Source: Marinimicrococcus sp033875255
GTDB taxonomy: Bacteria; Pseudomonadota; Alphaproteobacteria; Geminicoccales; Geminicoccaceae
NCBI GenBank assembly: GCA_033875255.1
Contig: JAWZSN010000044.1
Location: 1 to 15,823 of the forward strand
DNA: 15,823 nt
Direction of reading: 5' to 3'
Shown here: in pieces, positions 15,282 to 15,823 of the stretch
Numbering within the stretch: the first letter of the stretch is position 1
Layout: each line of letters begins with the position of its first letter
Made by a program: the position numbers and the translations under genes
The notes under the pieces: model-generated
Told to the model about the DNA's origin: nothing
Database searches by the model: none
Seen by the model: only the letters and a program-made list of their open reading frames with translations

Positions 15282-15635
15282 GGGCAATCCCTCCCTGCCT
15301 GGCCCCGCGCTTCGGCCCGGCGGGTACCGTCGCCGCGCACTCTAGGGTCGGTGCGCTGCCTCCTGCAACGGCAGACGGCTGCGATGGTGGAAACGTTAAC
15401 GCGGAGCCGGGCTCGCGCGCCGCTCGCCTCGCCTTGCGGCGCCGGGATTGTCGGCGCGCTCCTCGGAGGAGGGTGCCGATACAGCCGGTCAATGTCCTGT
15501 CAGCATCACCTGGTACCCCTGCCACCGGCTTGATGCCGAGACCCCGACCGCCGCCGCATCCCGCTCTGCAGTGATGGCATTTATTCCTGCCACATGCTAT
15601 CCTCGCGCCCTCTTTCGCCGGTCAGGAGGTGCGTC
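15282..15635. other. Divergent intergenic region, no gene seen
   Basis: This region separates two divergently transcribed genes and should hold both promoters. A LacI-type half-palindrome GGAAACGTTAAC lies at 15389-15400, about 110 bases ahead of the enolase-superfamily gene. A compound hairpin lies at 15451-15479 (TCGGC and CTCC pairing with GGAG and GCCGA). AGCCGGT at 15483-15489 is repeated inverted as ACCGGCT at 15524-15530. Short open frames here have no ribosome binding sites or recognisable products. Confidence 0.5.
15595..15603 (+). promoter_or_regulatory. Possible extended -10 promoter element
   Basis: TGCTATCCT fits an extended -10 (TGnTATnnT), 33 bases ahead of the ATG at 15636, in the most AT-rich part of the region. 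The -35 position (TGGCAT at 15575-15580) is poor, so this is tentative. Confidence 0.3.
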
Positions 15636-15823
15636 ATGGAGCAGGCGGCTGACGACGGGGTGTTCGTCTATCGGCCCCGGACCTTGAAGCTGGAGCGGCG
15701 GGGGCTGGGGCGGGAGTAGGCGGCGGGGCTGTTCGAGAGCGTCGAGTGGCGGTTCGATCCGCGCTGTCCGCTGGAGGTGCACCGGGCGCAGGAGATGCTG
15801 CATGCGCTGCACCGGCTGGACCG
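15636..15823 (+). pseudogene. Unknown gene start interrupted by in-frame TAG, cut by window edge
   Basis: A perfect ribosome binding site AGGAGG (15624-15629) lies six bases before the ATG at 15636. The frame reads MEQAADDGVFVYRPRTLKLE and on to LGRE, then meets TAG at 15717-15719. Beyond the stop the same frame stays open to the window edge with the same high third-position GC and protein-like composition (AAGLFESVEWRFDPRCPLEV, then HRAQEMLHALHRLD). This suggests a single gene with a nonsense mutation, for instance CAG to TAG. A sequencing error, read-through, or a genuine 27-residue leader peptide followed by a second gene are alternatives. I do not recognise the family; no signal peptide or membrane helix is visible. 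Confidence 0.5.

Noticed and set aside
13042..15525. An 827-codon minus-strand open frame across the J-domain and enolase-type genes
   Set aside because: It is low-complexity shadow sequence of both genes; the enolase-type protein in the neighbouring frame has all catalytic residues.
15483..15530. A 7-bp inverted repeat (AGCCGGT/ACCGGCT) as part of a structured RNA or riboswitch
   Set aside because: The spacer is 34 bases with no recognisable riboswitch core, and repeats of this length occur by chance in GC-rich DNA.

Overview
The window is GC-rich (roughly 70%) with strong G/C preference at third codon positions, tightly packed genes and many start/stop overlaps. The combination of an ArsR-type regulator fused to a methyltransferase ahead of metF and a one-piece metH, a CueR-type copper promoter, and a J-domain/OmpA-like protein suggests a high-GC alphaproteobacterium, perhaps a Rhodospirillales-like lineage. 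That placement is inference from gene content; there is no rRNA or other marker gene here.

Layout. (1) 1-663, minus: the N-terminal part of an IS110-family DEDD transposase running off the left edge, with its leader and probable element end before about 740. (2) 827-6323, plus: an AT-rich promoter/operator followed by an operon for methionine synthesis: an ArsR-HTH/SAM-methyltransferase fusion, metF, and full-length cobalamin-dependent metH. The first two genes overlap by 4 nt. (3) 6345-7139, minus: a TauE/SafE membrane permease, convergent with metH across a strong hairpin. (4) 7140-7632: a mostly non-coding gap holding a probably frameshifted small gene and a textbook CueR-type promoter. 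(5) 7633-12246, plus: four closely coupled genes: a Cu(I) P1B-type ATPase (copA), a Tat-exported DUF411/CopG-like copper protein, an LPG-synthase-TM/flippase-like membrane protein, and a protein with a chorismate-lyase-like fold. (6) 12329-12892, minus: a small HExxH metallopeptidase-like protein, divergent from (7) 13033-13947, plus: a membrane-anchored J-domain protein whose periplasmic part looks like a degenerate OmpA/MotB domain. (8) 14079-15281, minus: a mandelate-racemase-subgroup enolase-superfamily enzyme. (9) 15636-end, plus: a gene start with a perfect ribosome binding site, interrupted by an in-frame TAG.

How the genes work together. MetF makes 5-methyl-THF and MetH uses it to methylate homocysteine. 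The HTH-methyltransferase in front is well placed to sense SAM or SAH and control the operon. CopA pumps Cu(I) out of the cytoplasm and the DUF411 protein handles it in the periplasm. The two following genes are translationally coupled to them and so probably share the copper-responsive promoter, although neither family is a known copper gene. CueR itself is not in the window.

Most worth a second look: the J-domain/OmpA-like fusion, the copper-linked flippase/chorismate-lyase-like pair, the HTH-methyltransferase regulator with its operator, and two small broken genes. I see no CRISPR array, tRNA or rRNA, and no clear evidence of a wholly unknown multi-gene system.
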